DNA from: Pseudoflavonifractor sp. An85
GTDB taxonomy: Bacteria > Bacillota > Clostridia > Oscillospirales > Oscillospiraceae
Direction of reading: 5' to 3'
Assembly: GCF_002161235.1 (NCBI RefSeq)
Contig: NZ_NFHE01000008.1
Location: 33,555-97,554, forward strand
Length of the DNA: 64,000 bases
Made by a program: the position numbers and the translations under genes. Each line of letters starts with the position of its first letter. Within the stretch, counting starts at the first letter, position 1. Positions 9,720 through 18,789 of the stretch are shown here, piece by piece. The notes beneath the pieces are model-generated. The model ran no database searches. It was not told where the DNA came from and saw only the letters and a list, made by a program, of their open reading frames with translations.

Positions 9720-10724
9720 ATGACCTTGCTAAACCAGAACTTGGAACAGAAGACAGAGGGTGTGGAGAAGCGGTGCGGCCCCAAACATAAGTTGGTGACG
9801 GGGTTGGCCCTGGCCCTGTGTGTGGCGTTGGCCGTCAGCGGATTTCTGGGCTTCCGGGTCATTCAGCTGCAACAGCAAGTGGAGAATTTGCTGGGGAGCA
9901 CTGTGGCCAAACGCACCGTGCAAAACCTGGCCACCCAGTACGGCCTGACCACCACCTTTTTGCAGCAGCTGTTCCCAGACACCTATGTATATATGGGAAA
10001 GCAGGGAATCAGCTTTGCTCCATTGAGTGAGGATTTGCAGCCGCACAGCTACGACTGGGCTGGGCTGAGCACAGAAAACGGACGGTACAGTTATACTGCC
10101 CCAGACGGGACAAAGGCTTTGACAGGGGTGGACGTGTCCACCTACAACGGGGACATCGACTGGGCGGCGGTAAAAGCCGACGGTATTTCCTTTGCCATGA
10201 TCCGCCTGGGCTTCCGGGGCTATGGAGAGTCGGGGAAGCTGGTGCTGGACGACAAGTTCCTGCAAAACATCCAGGGCGCCACCCAGGCGGGCCTGGATGT
10301 GGGAGTGTACTTCTTCTCCCAGGCCATCACCGTAGAGGAAGCGGTGGAGGAGGCGGAGTTTGTTCTTTCCGCCCTGAAGGACTATTCCATCACCTACCCG
10401 GTGGTGTTTGACCTGGAGACCATAGAATATGACGCTGCCCGCACCGATGACCTGACGGTGGAGACCGCCAATCAGGTTACCCAGGCCTTTTGCCAAACCA
10501 TTGCCCAGGCGGGCTATCAGCCCATGATTTACGGCAATGTGGCGTGGCTCATGGACTGGGTGGACTTGAAGCAGCTCACCGAATATGATGTGTGGCTGGC
10601 CCAGTACCAGAGCACCCCCACCTACCCCTACCAGTTCCACATGTGGCAGTACAGCCACCAGGGGACCGTGGCGGGCATCGAGGGCAACGTGGACCTGAAT
10701 TTGCTACTGACACCCTTGTCTTGA
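9720..10724 (+). CDS. Membrane-anchored GH25 (lysozyme-type) muramidase
   Basis: A 334-residue protein with a cytoplasmic head, one membrane span (about residues 25-48) and an extracellular GH25 domain starting GVDVSTYNGDIDWAAVK. The catalytic acidic residues are in VVFDLET, and the domain ends MWQYSHQG..GNVDLN. It would cut the MurNAc-GlcNAc bond in cell-wall remodelling. ATG 9720 lies only two bases from the AAGGAGG core (9711-9717), so in-frame TTG 9726 with eight-base spacing may be the true start. It is monocistronic, between its own promoter and a terminator. Confidence 0.9.
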   Translation: MTLLNQNLEQKTEGVEKRCGPKHKLVTGLALALCVALAVSGFLGFRVIQLQQQVENLLGSTVAKRTVQNLATQYGLTTTFLQQLFPDTYVYMGKQGISFAPLSEDLQPHSYDWAGLSTENGRYSYTAPDGTKALTGVDVSTYNGDIDWAAVKADGISFAMIRLGFRGYGESGKLVLDDKFLQNIQGATQAGLDVGVYFFSQAITVEEAVEEAEFVLSALKDYSITYPVVFDLETIEYDAARTDDLTVETANQVTQAFCQTIAQAGYQPMIYGNVAWLMDWVDLKQLTEYDVWLAQYQSTPTYPYQFHMWQYSHQGTVAGIEGNVDLNLLLTPLS

Positions 10725-10733
10725 GACATATTC

Positions 10734-10766
10734 AACCACCCATCCGGTGAGGATGGGTGGTTTTCT
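10734..10766 (+). terminator. Intrinsic terminator after the lysozyme gene
   Basis: A 12-bp stem (10734-10745 with 10751-10762), loop GGTGA and a TTTTCTT tail. Confidence 0.85.
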
Positions 10767-10820
10767 TATGGTACCGGGTATGGTAAAATAGGAGAAAATC
10801 ACGTAAAGGAGTGAGAGACT

Positions 10821-13800
10821 TTGCTCACCCTATTGTATGCCCGGGCGGGGCAGGAAATACGAAAAGAATTGCTGGAGCGGCTGGGGGCCTCCCCGGCCCA
10901 GCGCCGGCTGCTGCTGGTGCCCGAGCAGTACTCCCACGAGAGCGAGCGGGCCATGTGCCAGGTGTTGGGCAACGGAGCCTCCCGCACCTGCGAGGTGCTC
11001 TCCTTCACCCGCTTGGCCGGACGGCTGCGGGAAGTGGCAGGGGGTGGAGCCGCCCCGGTGCTGGACGGAGGCGGGCAGATGCTGCTGATGTATGCCGCTC
11101 TGCGTCAGTGTGCCCCTCAGCTGCGCATCTACCGCTCTCCCTCCCGCAAGCCCGCTTTCCTCACCCATGTGCTGGCCACCATTGACGAGTGTAAGAGCTG
11201 CTGTGTGCAGCCCCAGCAGCTCTTAGAGGCCGGGGAGGAGCTGGGAGGCCAGCAGGGAGACAAGTGGCGGGATATCGGCCTTTTGTATGCCGCCTATGAG
11301 GCTCTGGCCGCCCAGGGAGCCGCCGACCCCCGTGGCCGTCTGGACGTGCTCACCCAGCAGCTGGAGGACACCCAATGGGCTAAGGGCAAGGAAATCGCGG
11401 TCTTCGGCTTCACCGACTTCACCCCCCAAGAGGAGCGGGTGCTGGAAAAACTGATACACCAGGCCCACGTCACCGTGGCCCTGGTTTGTGACCCGGACAA
11501 CGACCCTGAGGGCATCTTTGAGCCCGCTTTGCGGGCAGCCTCTCGGCTGAAACGTCTGGCCCGACAGGGAGGGACCAGGGTGGAGGAACAGACCCTCCGC
11601 CGTCCTCAGCCCAGTCATCCCGCCCTCACTTGGATGGAGGGGCATCTGTACGGCCCTCTGCCCACCCCTTGGACAGAAGGCTGTCCCGTGACCCTAGCCC
11701 AGGCGTCCACCCCCCGGCAGGAGGTGGAGTGGGCCGCCAGCCAGATCGTGGCCCTGATGCGTACGGGGCTTGTGCGGTGCCGGGACATTGTGGTGTGTCC
11801 CCGTCGACTGGAGGGGTACGGGGAGCTGGTGGAGAGCGTCTTTGCCCAGTACGGCATCCCCGTCTACCTCAGCGCCATGGAGGACGTGCTGCGCCACCCG
11901 GTGCTGGCTCTGGTCACCTCCGCTTTGGCGGCAGCTGCCCAGGACTACCCCTATGAGGAGCTGTTCCGCTACCTGAAAACCGACCTCACTCCTCTGACCC
12001 AGGAAGAGCGGGATACCCTGGAGAACTACGTTCTCACCTGGAACATCAAGGGAAGCCTGTGGACCAGAAAAAAGCCCTGGAACATGCACCCCCAGGGGTA
12101 CGGTCTCACCTTCTCGGAGGAGGATACCGCCCTGGTGGGGCGGCTGGACACCCTGCGCCGCCAGGTCATCGCCCCCCTGGAGCGGATGCGGAAATGCCCC
12201 GACCAGACGGGAGCAGGGCGTGCCCAGGCCCTCTATCAGCTGTTGGAGGACATCGACCTGCCCAAACGTCTGGCTGAGCGAGCGGAAAGCCTGGAGAGCC
12301 GGGGCGACCTGAACACCGCCGCCCAGTACCGCCAGTTGTGGGACATTGTGGTGGGGGGCCTAGAGCAGTGCGCCCTGCTGCTGGGAGATACCCAGCTGGA
12401 GATGGAGGAGTTTGCCCGCCTCTTTGCCCTGGTGCTCAGTCAGTACGACGTGGGAGCTATCCCTGTGTCCCTGGACCGGGTCACGGTCGGCGAGGCCCCC
12501 CGCATGGCCCACAAAGAGTGCAAATACCTGTTCTTCCTAGGGGCGGACTCCACCGCCATTCCCAGCTGTGCTCCCGCTGCGGGCCTGTTCTCCGACCAGG
12601 ATCGGGACGCCTTGGCAGCCCTGGAGGTGGAGCTGGCCTCCCGGCAGGAGGAGCAGCTGCGGCGGGAATTGACCATTGTTTACGAGACCTGCGCCCGCCC
12701 CACCCAGGGGCTGTATGTCAGCTACGCCCAGCAGGACGGGGCGGGGCAGGAGCGGGGGCCCAGTTTCCTCTATGAGCGCTTGACCCAGCTCTTCCCTACC
12801 GCCCACCACGGTGACCCCGCCGACGTGTCCTGTCGTCTGGCCGCCCCGGTGCCTGCCCTGGAGGCGGCGGGGGGCGTGTCCCAGGTGCGGGCGGCATTGT
12901 CTGAGCTGCCCGATATGCGGGACCGGGTGCAGCGCCTGCAAGAGGCGGGAACGTGGCGGCGTGGCCGCCTGTCCCCCCAGGGGGTGCGCACCCTGTACGG
13001 GAAAGCGGTACCCATGTCTGCCACCCGGCTGGACCTGTACCAGTCCTGTCATTTCTGCCACTTCCTCCGCTTCGGCCTCAAGGCCCAGCCCAGGAAACGG
13101 GCCAAGTTCGCCCCTTCCGACTACGGCACCTTTGTCCATGCGGTGCTGGAGGAGGTGCTGGGACAACACCCCGAACCCCAGCAGTGCCGAGCTTTGGCCA
13201 AGGCGGCGGCGGACCGGTACGAGCAGGAGGTGCTCCAGGGCCTGGAGGATGAGAGCGCCCGGTTCCGCTGGCTCTTTGCTCGCATGAAACAGGCGGTGCT
13301 CACGGTGGTGGACAGCGTGGCGGGGGAGCTGGCCGCCTCCCAATTTGTCCCCGTGTGGTTGGAGCTGGGCTTTGGCCGCGGGGAGCAGCTGCCCCCGGTG
13401 GAGGTGGAGCAGGACGGCATCACCCTGCGCCTGTCCGGCTTTGTGGACCGGGTGGACAGCTGGGAACATGAGGGAAAGCGCTACCTGCGGGTGGTGGACT
13501 ATAAGACCGGAAAGAAGGCCTTTGACTTTGCGGATGTGGAGGACGGGCGGGGCTTGCAAATGCTCCTCTACCTTTTCGCCCTCAGCCGCAACGGAGAGCC
13601 CCTGTTTGGCGACCAGGACCTGGTCCCCGCCGGGGTGCTGTATGTACCCGCCCGTACCGCCCTGGTGGATGGAAGCCGCAACACCGATGCCAGAGAAGTG
13701 GCCCAGGAGCAGGAAAAACAGCTGCGCCGCCAGGGACTGGTGTTGGACGATCCGGCGGTCATCGACGCCATGGAGCAGTCCGAAGACGGGAAATACCGTT

Positions 13801-14102
13801 ACCTGCCCCTGTCCTCCCGCAGCAAGGACTGCTTGGTGAATGAGGAGCAGATGCGGGAGCTGGACAAGTACGTCACCCAGGTGTTACGCCAGGCCGCCAG
13901 CCAGGTGGCTGGGGGCAACATTGACGCCGACCCCTATTGGCGGGACGCCACCCACAACGCCTGTCAGTGGTGCGAGTTCCGCTCGGCCTGCCACTTTGAG
14001 GAGTGCCTGGGAGACACCCTACGCCGGAGACGGGGCAAACGGGCCGCGGAATTCTGGGCCTGGATGGAAGATCGAATGAGAGGTGAGAAGGATGGGAATT
14101 GA
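10821..14102 (+). CDS. addB: ATP-dependent helicase/nuclease subunit AddB
   Basis: The second subunit of the AddAB double-strand-break resection complex. The 1093 residues match AddB in length. The C-terminal nuclease core includes LRVVDYKTGKKAFDF. The four iron-sulfur cysteines are a Cys in LYQSCHFCHF (about residue 740) and the C-x2-C-x5-C group CQWCEFRSAC near the C-terminus. The N-terminus has RAGQEIRK where many relatives carry a GxxGxGK[ST] P-loop, so that site appears lost. The start is TTG 10821 after AAAGGAG. It overlaps addA by 11 bases, so the two are co-translated. Confidence 0.93.
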   Translation: MLTLLYARAGQEIRKELLERLGASPAQRRLLLVPEQYSHESERAMCQVLGNGASRTCEVLSFTRLAGRLREVAGGGAAPVLDGGGQMLLMYAALRQCAPQLRIYRSPSRKPAFLTHVLATIDECKSCCVQPQQLLEAGEELGGQQGDKWRDIGLLYAAYEALAAQGAADPRGRLDVLTQQLEDTQWAKGKEIAVFGFTDFTPQEERVLEKLIHQAHVTVALVCDPDNDPEGIFEPALRAASRLKRLARQGGTRVEEQTLRRPQPSHPALTWMEGHLYGPLPTPWTEGCPVTLAQASTPRQEVEWAASQIVALMRTGLVRCRDIVVCPRRLEGYGELVESVFAQYGIPVYLSAMEDVLRHPVLALVTSALAAAAQDYPYEELFRYLKTDLTPLTQEERDTLENYVLTWNIKGSLWTRKKPWNMHPQGYGLTFSEEDTALVGRLDTLRRQVIAPLERMRKCPDQTGAGRAQALYQLLEDIDLPKRLAERAESLESRGDLNTAAQYRQLWDIVVGGLEQCALLLGDTQLEMEEFARLFALVLSQYDVGAIPVSLDRVTVGEAPRMAHKECKYLFFLGADSTAIPSCAPAAGLFSDQDRDALAALEVELASRQEEQLRRELTIVYETCARPTQGLYVSYAQQDGAGQERGPSFLYERLTQLFPTAHHGDPADVSCRLAAPVPALEAAGGVSQVRAALSELPDMRDRVQRLQEAGTWRRGRLSPQGVRTLYGKAVPMSATRLDLYQSCHFCHFLRFGLKAQPRKRAKFAPSDYGTFVHAVLEEVLGQHPEPQQCRALAKAAADRYEQEVLQGLEDESARFRWLFARMKQAVLTVVDSVAGELAASQFVPVWLELGFGRGEQLPPVEVEQDGITLRLSGFVDRVDSWEHEGKRYLRVVDYKTGKKAFDFADVEDGRGLQMLLYLFALSRNGEPLFGDQDLVPAGVLYVPARTALVDGSRNTDAREVAQEQEKQLRRQGLVLDDPAVIDAMEQSEDGKYRYLPLSSRSKDCLVNEEQMRELDKYVTQVLRQAASQVAGGNIDADPYWRDATHNACQWCEFRSACHFEECLGDTLRRRRGKRAAEFWAWMEDRMRGEKDGN

Positions 14103-17100
14103 ACTCACCCGCCAGCAACAGGCGGTGGTGGACAACCGGGGAGGCGACCTACTGGTGTCCGCAGCCGCCGGTTCCGGTAAGACGAGGGTGCTGGTGGAGC
14201 GGCTGATGCAGCGCATCCAGCAGGGGGAGGACGTGGACCGGTTTCTGGTCATCACCTTCACCAACGCCGCCGCCGCCGAGCTGCGGGACCGTATCGCCGC
14301 CGCCATCCACGCCCGCCTGGCCCAACAGCCCAACAACCGGCACCTGCGCCGCAACGCCACCCTGGTCTATCAGGCCCAAATCTGCACCATCGACGCCTTT
14401 TGTCTGGATTTCCTCCGCCAGTGGGGCCACTTGGCGGGGCTGGACCCGGACTTTCGCCTGTGCGACCAGGGCACCGGGGAGGAGCTGCGGAGTGAGGCCC
14501 TGGAGACGGTGCTGGAAGGGCGGTACGCCAATATCTCCAATGACCCAGGCTTCCAGGCTCTGGCCGACAGCATGGCGGGGGACCGGGACGACCAGACCTT
14601 GGAGTCTGTCATCCTGGATATTCACGCCAAGGTGCAAAGTCAGGCTAGCCCCCTGGACTGGCTCATGGCGCGCAAGGCCGACTTCAATTTGACCGGGGAG
14701 ACCGCCCCGGAGGATACTCCCTGGGGCAAGCTGCTCCTCTCTGATGCCCGGGAAGTGGCCCAATACTGGGCGGACACCCTGCAAGGGGTGCTGAGTGAGC
14801 TGGAGGACGACCTGGTATTGTGGAACAATTATGGTGGTACCTTGGGCACCACCATTGGAGGCCTGGAGCGGGTGGCCGGTGCCCAGAGCTGGGACGGGAT
14901 GGCCCAGATGCTGGATGGGGTGGCCTTTGAGCGCCCCAAAGCCAAGCGGGGAGATTGCGACGAGGCCCTAAAGGAGCGGGCCAAGGGGGTGCGGGAGGCC
15001 TGCAAAAAGCAGATGGAAAAACTCAAACAGCGCTTCCAGGTGGCGGCAGCGGAGGCCATGGAGGATCTGCGAGCCATTGCCCCTGCCATAACCGCCCTGC
15101 TGGACGTGGTGGCGGAGTTTGACCGGGCCTTTGTGGCCCTCAAGGGCCGCCACCGTCTCATTGACTTTGCCGACGGGGAGCATCTCACCGCCGCTTTGCT
15201 CACCGATGGAGAGGGAAATCCATCTCAGCTGGCCCTGGAGTGGCGCAAGCGGTATGTGGAGATTATGGTGGACGAGTACCAGGACACCAACGGGGTGCAA
15301 AACGCCATCTTTGACGCTCTGTCCCAGGGGGACAACCTGTTTTTGGTGGGAGATGTGAAACAGTCCATCTACCGCTTCCGTCTGGCAGACCCCACCATCT
15401 TTTTGGACAAGTACCGCCGCTTTGCTCCCTGGGAGACCGCGGAGCAGGGGCAAGGGCGTACCATCCCTCTGTCCCACAACTTCCGATCCCGGCCCGAGGT
15501 GCTGGACGCCACCAACTTTGTCTTCCGCAACGTGATGACCCAGTCGGTGGGGGAACTGGACTACGACGAGAACCAGGCCCTGCGCCATGGGCGGCAGGAT
15601 TTGCAGCCGGACGGGCAGTATGCCACTGAGCTGTGCTGTGTGGACCTGTCCCAGCTGGAGGACCAGGAGGACAAGGGAAACAAGGACCTCATCCAGGCCC
15701 GGATGGTGGCCAAACGCATGAAGGAGCTGTTGGCCTCGGGCCTTCCCATCGGGGACCGTCCCCTGCGCCCCGACGACATGGTGATTTTGCTCCGCTCCCC
15801 CGGCTCCACTCTGCGGTGGTATGCCGCCGCCCTGGATGAGGCGGGCATCCCCTGGAGTGCCGAGGGGGGCAGGGAGTTTTTCGGCACCACCGAGATTGCG
15901 GTGGCCATTTCCCTGCTGCAAGTGGTGGACAACCCCCGGCAGGACGTGCCTTTGCTGGCTGTCCTCCGCTCTCCGGTGTTTGCTTTTACCCCCGACCGGC
16001 TGGCCCAGTTGCGCACCGGCTGTTCCGGCTGCGTGTACCAGGCGGTGGAGGCGGGAGCAGAGCGAGGCGAGGAAGACTGTGTGTCCTTCCTCACCCTCTT
16101 GGGAGAGTTGCGGGCTCTGGCCGCCGAGGAGAGCAGCCACAAGCTGCTGTGGTACATCTACCAGCGCACTGACCTGCCCGCCATCTTTGCTGCCATGCCC
16201 CAGGGGGGAGCCCGTAGGGCCAACCTCATGGCCCTGTACGAGGAGGCCCGGCGGTTTGAGTCGGGGGGCCACAAGGGCCTGATGGCCTTCCTCCTCCACC
16301 TTACCCGCATGGCGGACAACGGCCTGCCCATCCCCGTGGAGGGGGAGAGCGTGGGAGGCGTGCGCATTCTGTCCATTCACCGCTCCAAGGGCCTGGAGTT
16401 TCCCGTGGTGTTCCTGTGCGGCCTGGAGCACCAATTCAACACGGAGGACACCCGGTCCACCATCCTCTTCCACCCGGACCTGGGACTGGGCCCCAAGCGG
16501 GTGGACCGGGAGCGGATGCTGCGCTACTCCACCATCGCCCGGGACGGGGTGGCCCTGCGGCTGCGCCAGCAGCTTATCGCCGAGGAGATGCGCCTTTTGT
16601 ATGTAGCCATGACTCGAGCCGAGCACAAGCTGGTGATGTTCGCCAGCGTCAACGGCAAGAATTTGAAGCTGGACAAGCTGGCTGCCCAGGCCCAGTGTCC
16701 GCCGCCGCCCCGCCAGGTGGCAGGGGCTTCCTGCATGGCCGAGTGGGTGCTCACCCCCGCTTTGTGCCGTGAGGATAGCCAGCCTCTATGGGACGAGCTG
16801 GGGCTGCAACGGCCCTGCAGCGCCCCCCAGCAGGGGTACCGCTGGGAGGTCAAGCTGCTCACCCCCACCCAGGCGGACGCGGGGCGGGTGAGCCCGGACC
16901 TGGGCCAGGAGGCAGAGGGGGGCGTGGAGCTGCCCAAGGGGTGGCAGGATACCCTCACCTGGACCTACCCCCATGGGGTGTCTGCCCAGATGCCGTCGAA
17001 GCTCACTGCCACCCAGCTGAAAGGGCGGGACAAAGACAACGAGGCGGCCCAGGACGGGGTGGAGTATGCCCCCGCCAAGCCCACGGTGACCTTGCGCCGC

Positions 17101-17649
17101 CCGGTGTTCCAGGGGCAAAAGCCCCTCACTCCCGCCCAGAAGGGCACGGCCCTGCACATGGTGATGCAGTATCTCAATTTTGAGCGCACCAACACCCTGG
17201 AGGAGATTCAAGAGGAGATTGCCCGACTGGTGGCCATGCAGTTTATCACCCCCCAACAGGGGGAGGCGGTGGAGCCTCAGCGCATCCTGGACTTTTTCCA
17301 CTCGCCCTTGGGGCAACGATTGGTAAGTGCCTCCCAGATGGAGCGGGAGTTCAAGTTCTCCATGCTGGTGCCCGCTTCCGACTACTACCCCAACGCCGAG
17401 GCGGGGGAGGAGGTGCTGCTCCAGGGTGTGGTGGACTGCTGGTTTGTGGAGGAGGACGGCACGGTCACGGTGCTGGACTTCAAAACCGACCGGGTCACCC
17501 ACAACACCGTGGAGGCCCACGCCCGGGAATATCGCCCCCAGCTGGAGGCGTACAGCCGCGCCCTTTCCCAGGCTTTGGAACTTCCCGTGGGCCGCTGTAC
17601 CCTGTGGTTTTTTGCCCTGGGGCAGGGAATGGGCTGGGAGATAAAATAA
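14092..17649 (+). CDS. addA: ATP-dependent helicase/nuclease subunit AddA
   Basis: A UvrD-type 3'-5' helicase fused to a RecB-family nuclease, 1185 residues. Visible motifs are Walker A AAAGSGKTRVLVERL, motif Ia FTNAAAAELRDR, Walker B MVDEYQDTN, GDVKQSIYRFR, motif V SIHRSKGLEFPVVFL, motif VI LLYVAMTRAEHKL, and the C-terminal nuclease triad region VLDFKTDRV. With AddB it processes DNA ends to a Chi-like site for RecA. ATG 14092 is preferred over GTG 14083 because AGAGGTGAG lies upstream. The length is normal for the family. Confidence 0.96.
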   Translation: MGIELTRQQQAVVDNRGGDLLVSAAAGSGKTRVLVERLMQRIQQGEDVDRFLVITFTNAAAAELRDRIAAAIHARLAQQPNNRHLRRNATLVYQAQICTIDAFCLDFLRQWGHLAGLDPDFRLCDQGTGEELRSEALETVLEGRYANISNDPGFQALADSMAGDRDDQTLESVILDIHAKVQSQASPLDWLMARKADFNLTGETAPEDTPWGKLLLSDAREVAQYWADTLQGVLSELEDDLVLWNNYGGTLGTTIGGLERVAGAQSWDGMAQMLDGVAFERPKAKRGDCDEALKERAKGVREACKKQMEKLKQRFQVAAAEAMEDLRAIAPAITALLDVVAEFDRAFVALKGRHRLIDFADGEHLTAALLTDGEGNPSQLALEWRKRYVEIMVDEYQDTNGVQNAIFDALSQGDNLFLVGDVKQSIYRFRLADPTIFLDKYRRFAPWETAEQGQGRTIPLSHNFRSRPEVLDATNFVFRNVMTQSVGELDYDENQALRHGRQDLQPDGQYATELCCVDLSQLEDQEDKGNKDLIQARMVAKRMKELLASGLPIGDRPLRPDDMVILLRSPGSTLRWYAAALDEAGIPWSAEGGREFFGTTEIAVAISLLQVVDNPRQDVPLLAVLRSPVFAFTPDRLAQLRTGCSGCVYQAVEAGAERGEEDCVSFLTLLGELRALAAEESSHKLLWYIYQRTDLPAIFAAMPQGGARRANLMALYEEARRFESGGHKGLMAFLLHLTRMADNGLPIPVEGESVGGVRILSIHRSKGLEFPVVFLCGLEHQFNTEDTRSTILFHPDLGLGPKRVDRERMLRYSTIARDGVALRLRQQLIAEEMRLLYVAMTRAEHKLVMFASVNGKNLKLDKLAAQAQCPPPPRQVAGASCMAEWVLTPALCREDSQPLWDELGLQRPCSAPQQGYRWEVKLLTPTQADAGRVSPDLGQEAEGGVELPKGWQDTLTWTYPHGVSAQMPSKLTATQLKGRDKDNEAAQDGVEYAPAKPTVTLRRPVFQGQKPLTPAQKGTALHMVMQYLNFERTNTLEEIQEEIARLVAMQFITPQQGEAVEPQRILDFFHSPLGQRLVSASQMEREFKFSMLVPASDYYPNAEAGEEVLLQGVVDCWFVEEDGTVTVLDFKTDRVTHNTVEAHAREYRPQLEAYSRALSQALELPVGRCTLWFFALGQGMGWEIK

Positions 17650-17662
17650 TTTGAAAAACCCC

Positions 17663-17691
17663 TTGCTTTTTCTTGACAGGCGTGGTAAGAT
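17663..17691 (+). promoter_or_regulatory. Probable promoter of rpmE
   Basis: TTGCTT (17663-17668), a 17-base spacer and TAAGAT (17686-17691). A TTGACA lies at 17673-17678 but has no -10 box at a suitable distance. Confidence 0.5.
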
Positions 17692-17757
17692 ACATGTTGC
17701 GTTTACATGGAGTTATTATGCTCCTGGACTTATTTTGAAATGAAAGAGGTGAATTCC

Positions 17758-17958
17758 ATGAAGGAAGGCATCCATCCCAACTATCAGCAGACCACTATTA
17801 CCTGCGCTTGCGGCAACGTGATCGAGACTGGTTCTACCAAGAAGGACATTAAGGTGGAAGTCTGCTCCAAGTGTCACCCCTTCTACACCGGTAAGCAGAA
17901 GATGGTGGACACCGGCGGACGTGTCAGCCGCTTCAACAAGAAGTTCGGTCTGGAATAA
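17758..17958 (+). CDS. rpmE: 50S ribosomal protein L31 (zinc form)
   Basis: A 66-residue ribosomal protein of the central protuberance. It contains CACGN and [12 protein letters not shown], the cysteines of the zinc-binding C+ form, and ends [14 protein letters not shown] 17758 follows AGAGGTGAATTCC; upstream in-frame codons are not part of the family. Codon bias is strong. It is monocistronic with a strong terminator. Confidence 0.97.
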   Translation: MKEGIHPNYQQTTITCACGNVIETGSTKKDIKVEVCSKCHPFYTGKQKMVDTGGRVSRFNKKFGLE

Positions 17959-17972
17959 TCTTAGGTTTCTTC

Positions 17973-18013
17973 AAGGAGGCGTTGCGTCACGCAACGCCTC
18001 CTTGTCTTTTTTT
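17973..18013 (+). terminator. Intrinsic terminator after rpmE
   Basis: A 14-bp stem (17973-17986 with 17990-18003), then GTC and a seven-T tract. Confidence 0.9.
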
Positions 18014-18030
18014 GCATTTTTGCATATAAT
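18002..18030 (+). promoter_or_regulatory. SigA-type promoter of the flavin reductase gene
   Basis: TTGTCT (18002-18007), a 17-base spacer and TATAAT (18025-18030). The -35 box overlaps the 3' side of the rpmE terminator. Confidence 0.75.
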
Positions 18031-18063
18031 GGAATGTATCAAAGACATAAGGAGGCTACCATC

Positions 18064-18567
18064 ATGTTGAGAAAAGTGGATCCCAAGGAGTTGGACTTCA
18101 ACGTCTTTTCCGCCATTGGAGACCAGTGGATGCTCATCACCGCCGGAGACAAGGAGCAGTGCAACACCATGACCGCCTCCTGGGGTGGGCTTGGCGTGTT
18201 GTGGGGTTCCCCCATGGCCATTGCCTATATCCGGCCCCAGCGGTACACCAAAGAATTTGTGGATCGGGAGGAGTACTTTACCTTGGCATTCTTCTCCCAG
18301 GAGTACCGCCAGCAGTTGAGCCTGTGTGGAACTAAGAGCGGCAGAGATGTGGACAAGGTGGCCGAATGCGGCTTTACCGTGGCCACCGGGGCAGGGGGTG
18401 CCCCCTATTTTGAGGAGGCAGAGATGGTGCTGGTGTGCCGCAAGCGCATGGCCCAGCGGATGAACCCCTCCTACATCCCCGAAGATGTGAAGGAAAAATG
18501 GTATCAGGAAGGGGATTACCACACCATGTACCTGGGTGAGATCGTGGAGGCCCTTATCCACCAGTGA
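18064..18567 (+). CDS. Flavin reductase/flavoredoxin-family FMN protein
   Basis: A 167-residue single-domain protein of the flavin-reductase-like split-barrel FMN-binding family. It has TAGDKEQCNTMTASWGGLG (the FMN-contacting strand and turn) and IRPQRYTKEFVDREE, both typical of clostridial flavoredoxins. It would transfer electrons using bound FMN; the partner is unknown. ATG 18064 follows AAGGAGG (18049-18055), so the in-frame ATG 18034 was rejected. The last two codons and the stop form the left arm of the 5' hairpin of element copy B. Confidence 0.85.
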   Translation: MLRKVDPKELDFNVFSAIGDQWMLITAGDKEQCNTMTASWGGLGVLWGSPMAIAYIRPQRYTKEFVDREEYFTLAFFSQEYRQQLSLCGTKSGRDVDKVAECGFTVATGAGGAPYFEEAEMVLVCRKRMAQRMNPSYIPEDVKEKWYQEGDYHTMYLGEIVEALIHQ

Positions 18568-18755
18568 ATGGGCTTTTGTGCCCATTCACTGGTGAGGGGA
18601 TTGCAGCCCGACTGCGCGCAAGATTTTGCCCTTTCGGGTAAAATCTCACACTTGCGGGCTGAGAAGTGTTTTTCCCGATGCGCATGTCCTCGGGAAAAAC
18701 GGGATTTCCATGGATTTCCCCGCCTGCGGGCGGGGAAACTCTGCCGAGGGCTTTT
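18559..18755 (+). ncRNA. Dispersed structured element, copy B
   Basis: The second copy. Its 5' hairpin is a perfect 15-bp stem (18559-18573 with 18580-18594) whose left arm is the end of the flavin reductase gene. The linker GAGGGGATTGCAG and stem P2 CAGCCCG/CGGGCTG (18604-18610 with 18655-18661) follow, with an inner hairpin AGATTTT/AAAATCT. The joint is GAGAAGT. Stem P3 is GTTTTTCCCG/CGGGAAAAAC (18668-18677 with 18691-18700) with the conserved loop. Stem P4 is TTTCCCCGCC/GGCGGGGAAA (18715-18724 with 18729-18738), loop TGCG, and the tail is CTCTGCCGAGGGCTTTT. It lies between the flavin reductase gene and hflX. Confidence 0.7.
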
Positions 18756-18789
18756 GATACCGTCTGGCGTAAACATTAAAGGAGTTTCT

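Noticed and set aside
17673..17701. TTGACA at 17673 as the rpmE -35 box
   Set aside because: No acceptable -10 hexamer lies 16-18 bases downstream; TTGCTT with TAAGAT fits better.
18568..18789. An N-terminal extension of HflX reading through element copy B
   Set aside because: The frame is open by chance; AAAGGAG and the family N-terminus place the start at 18790.
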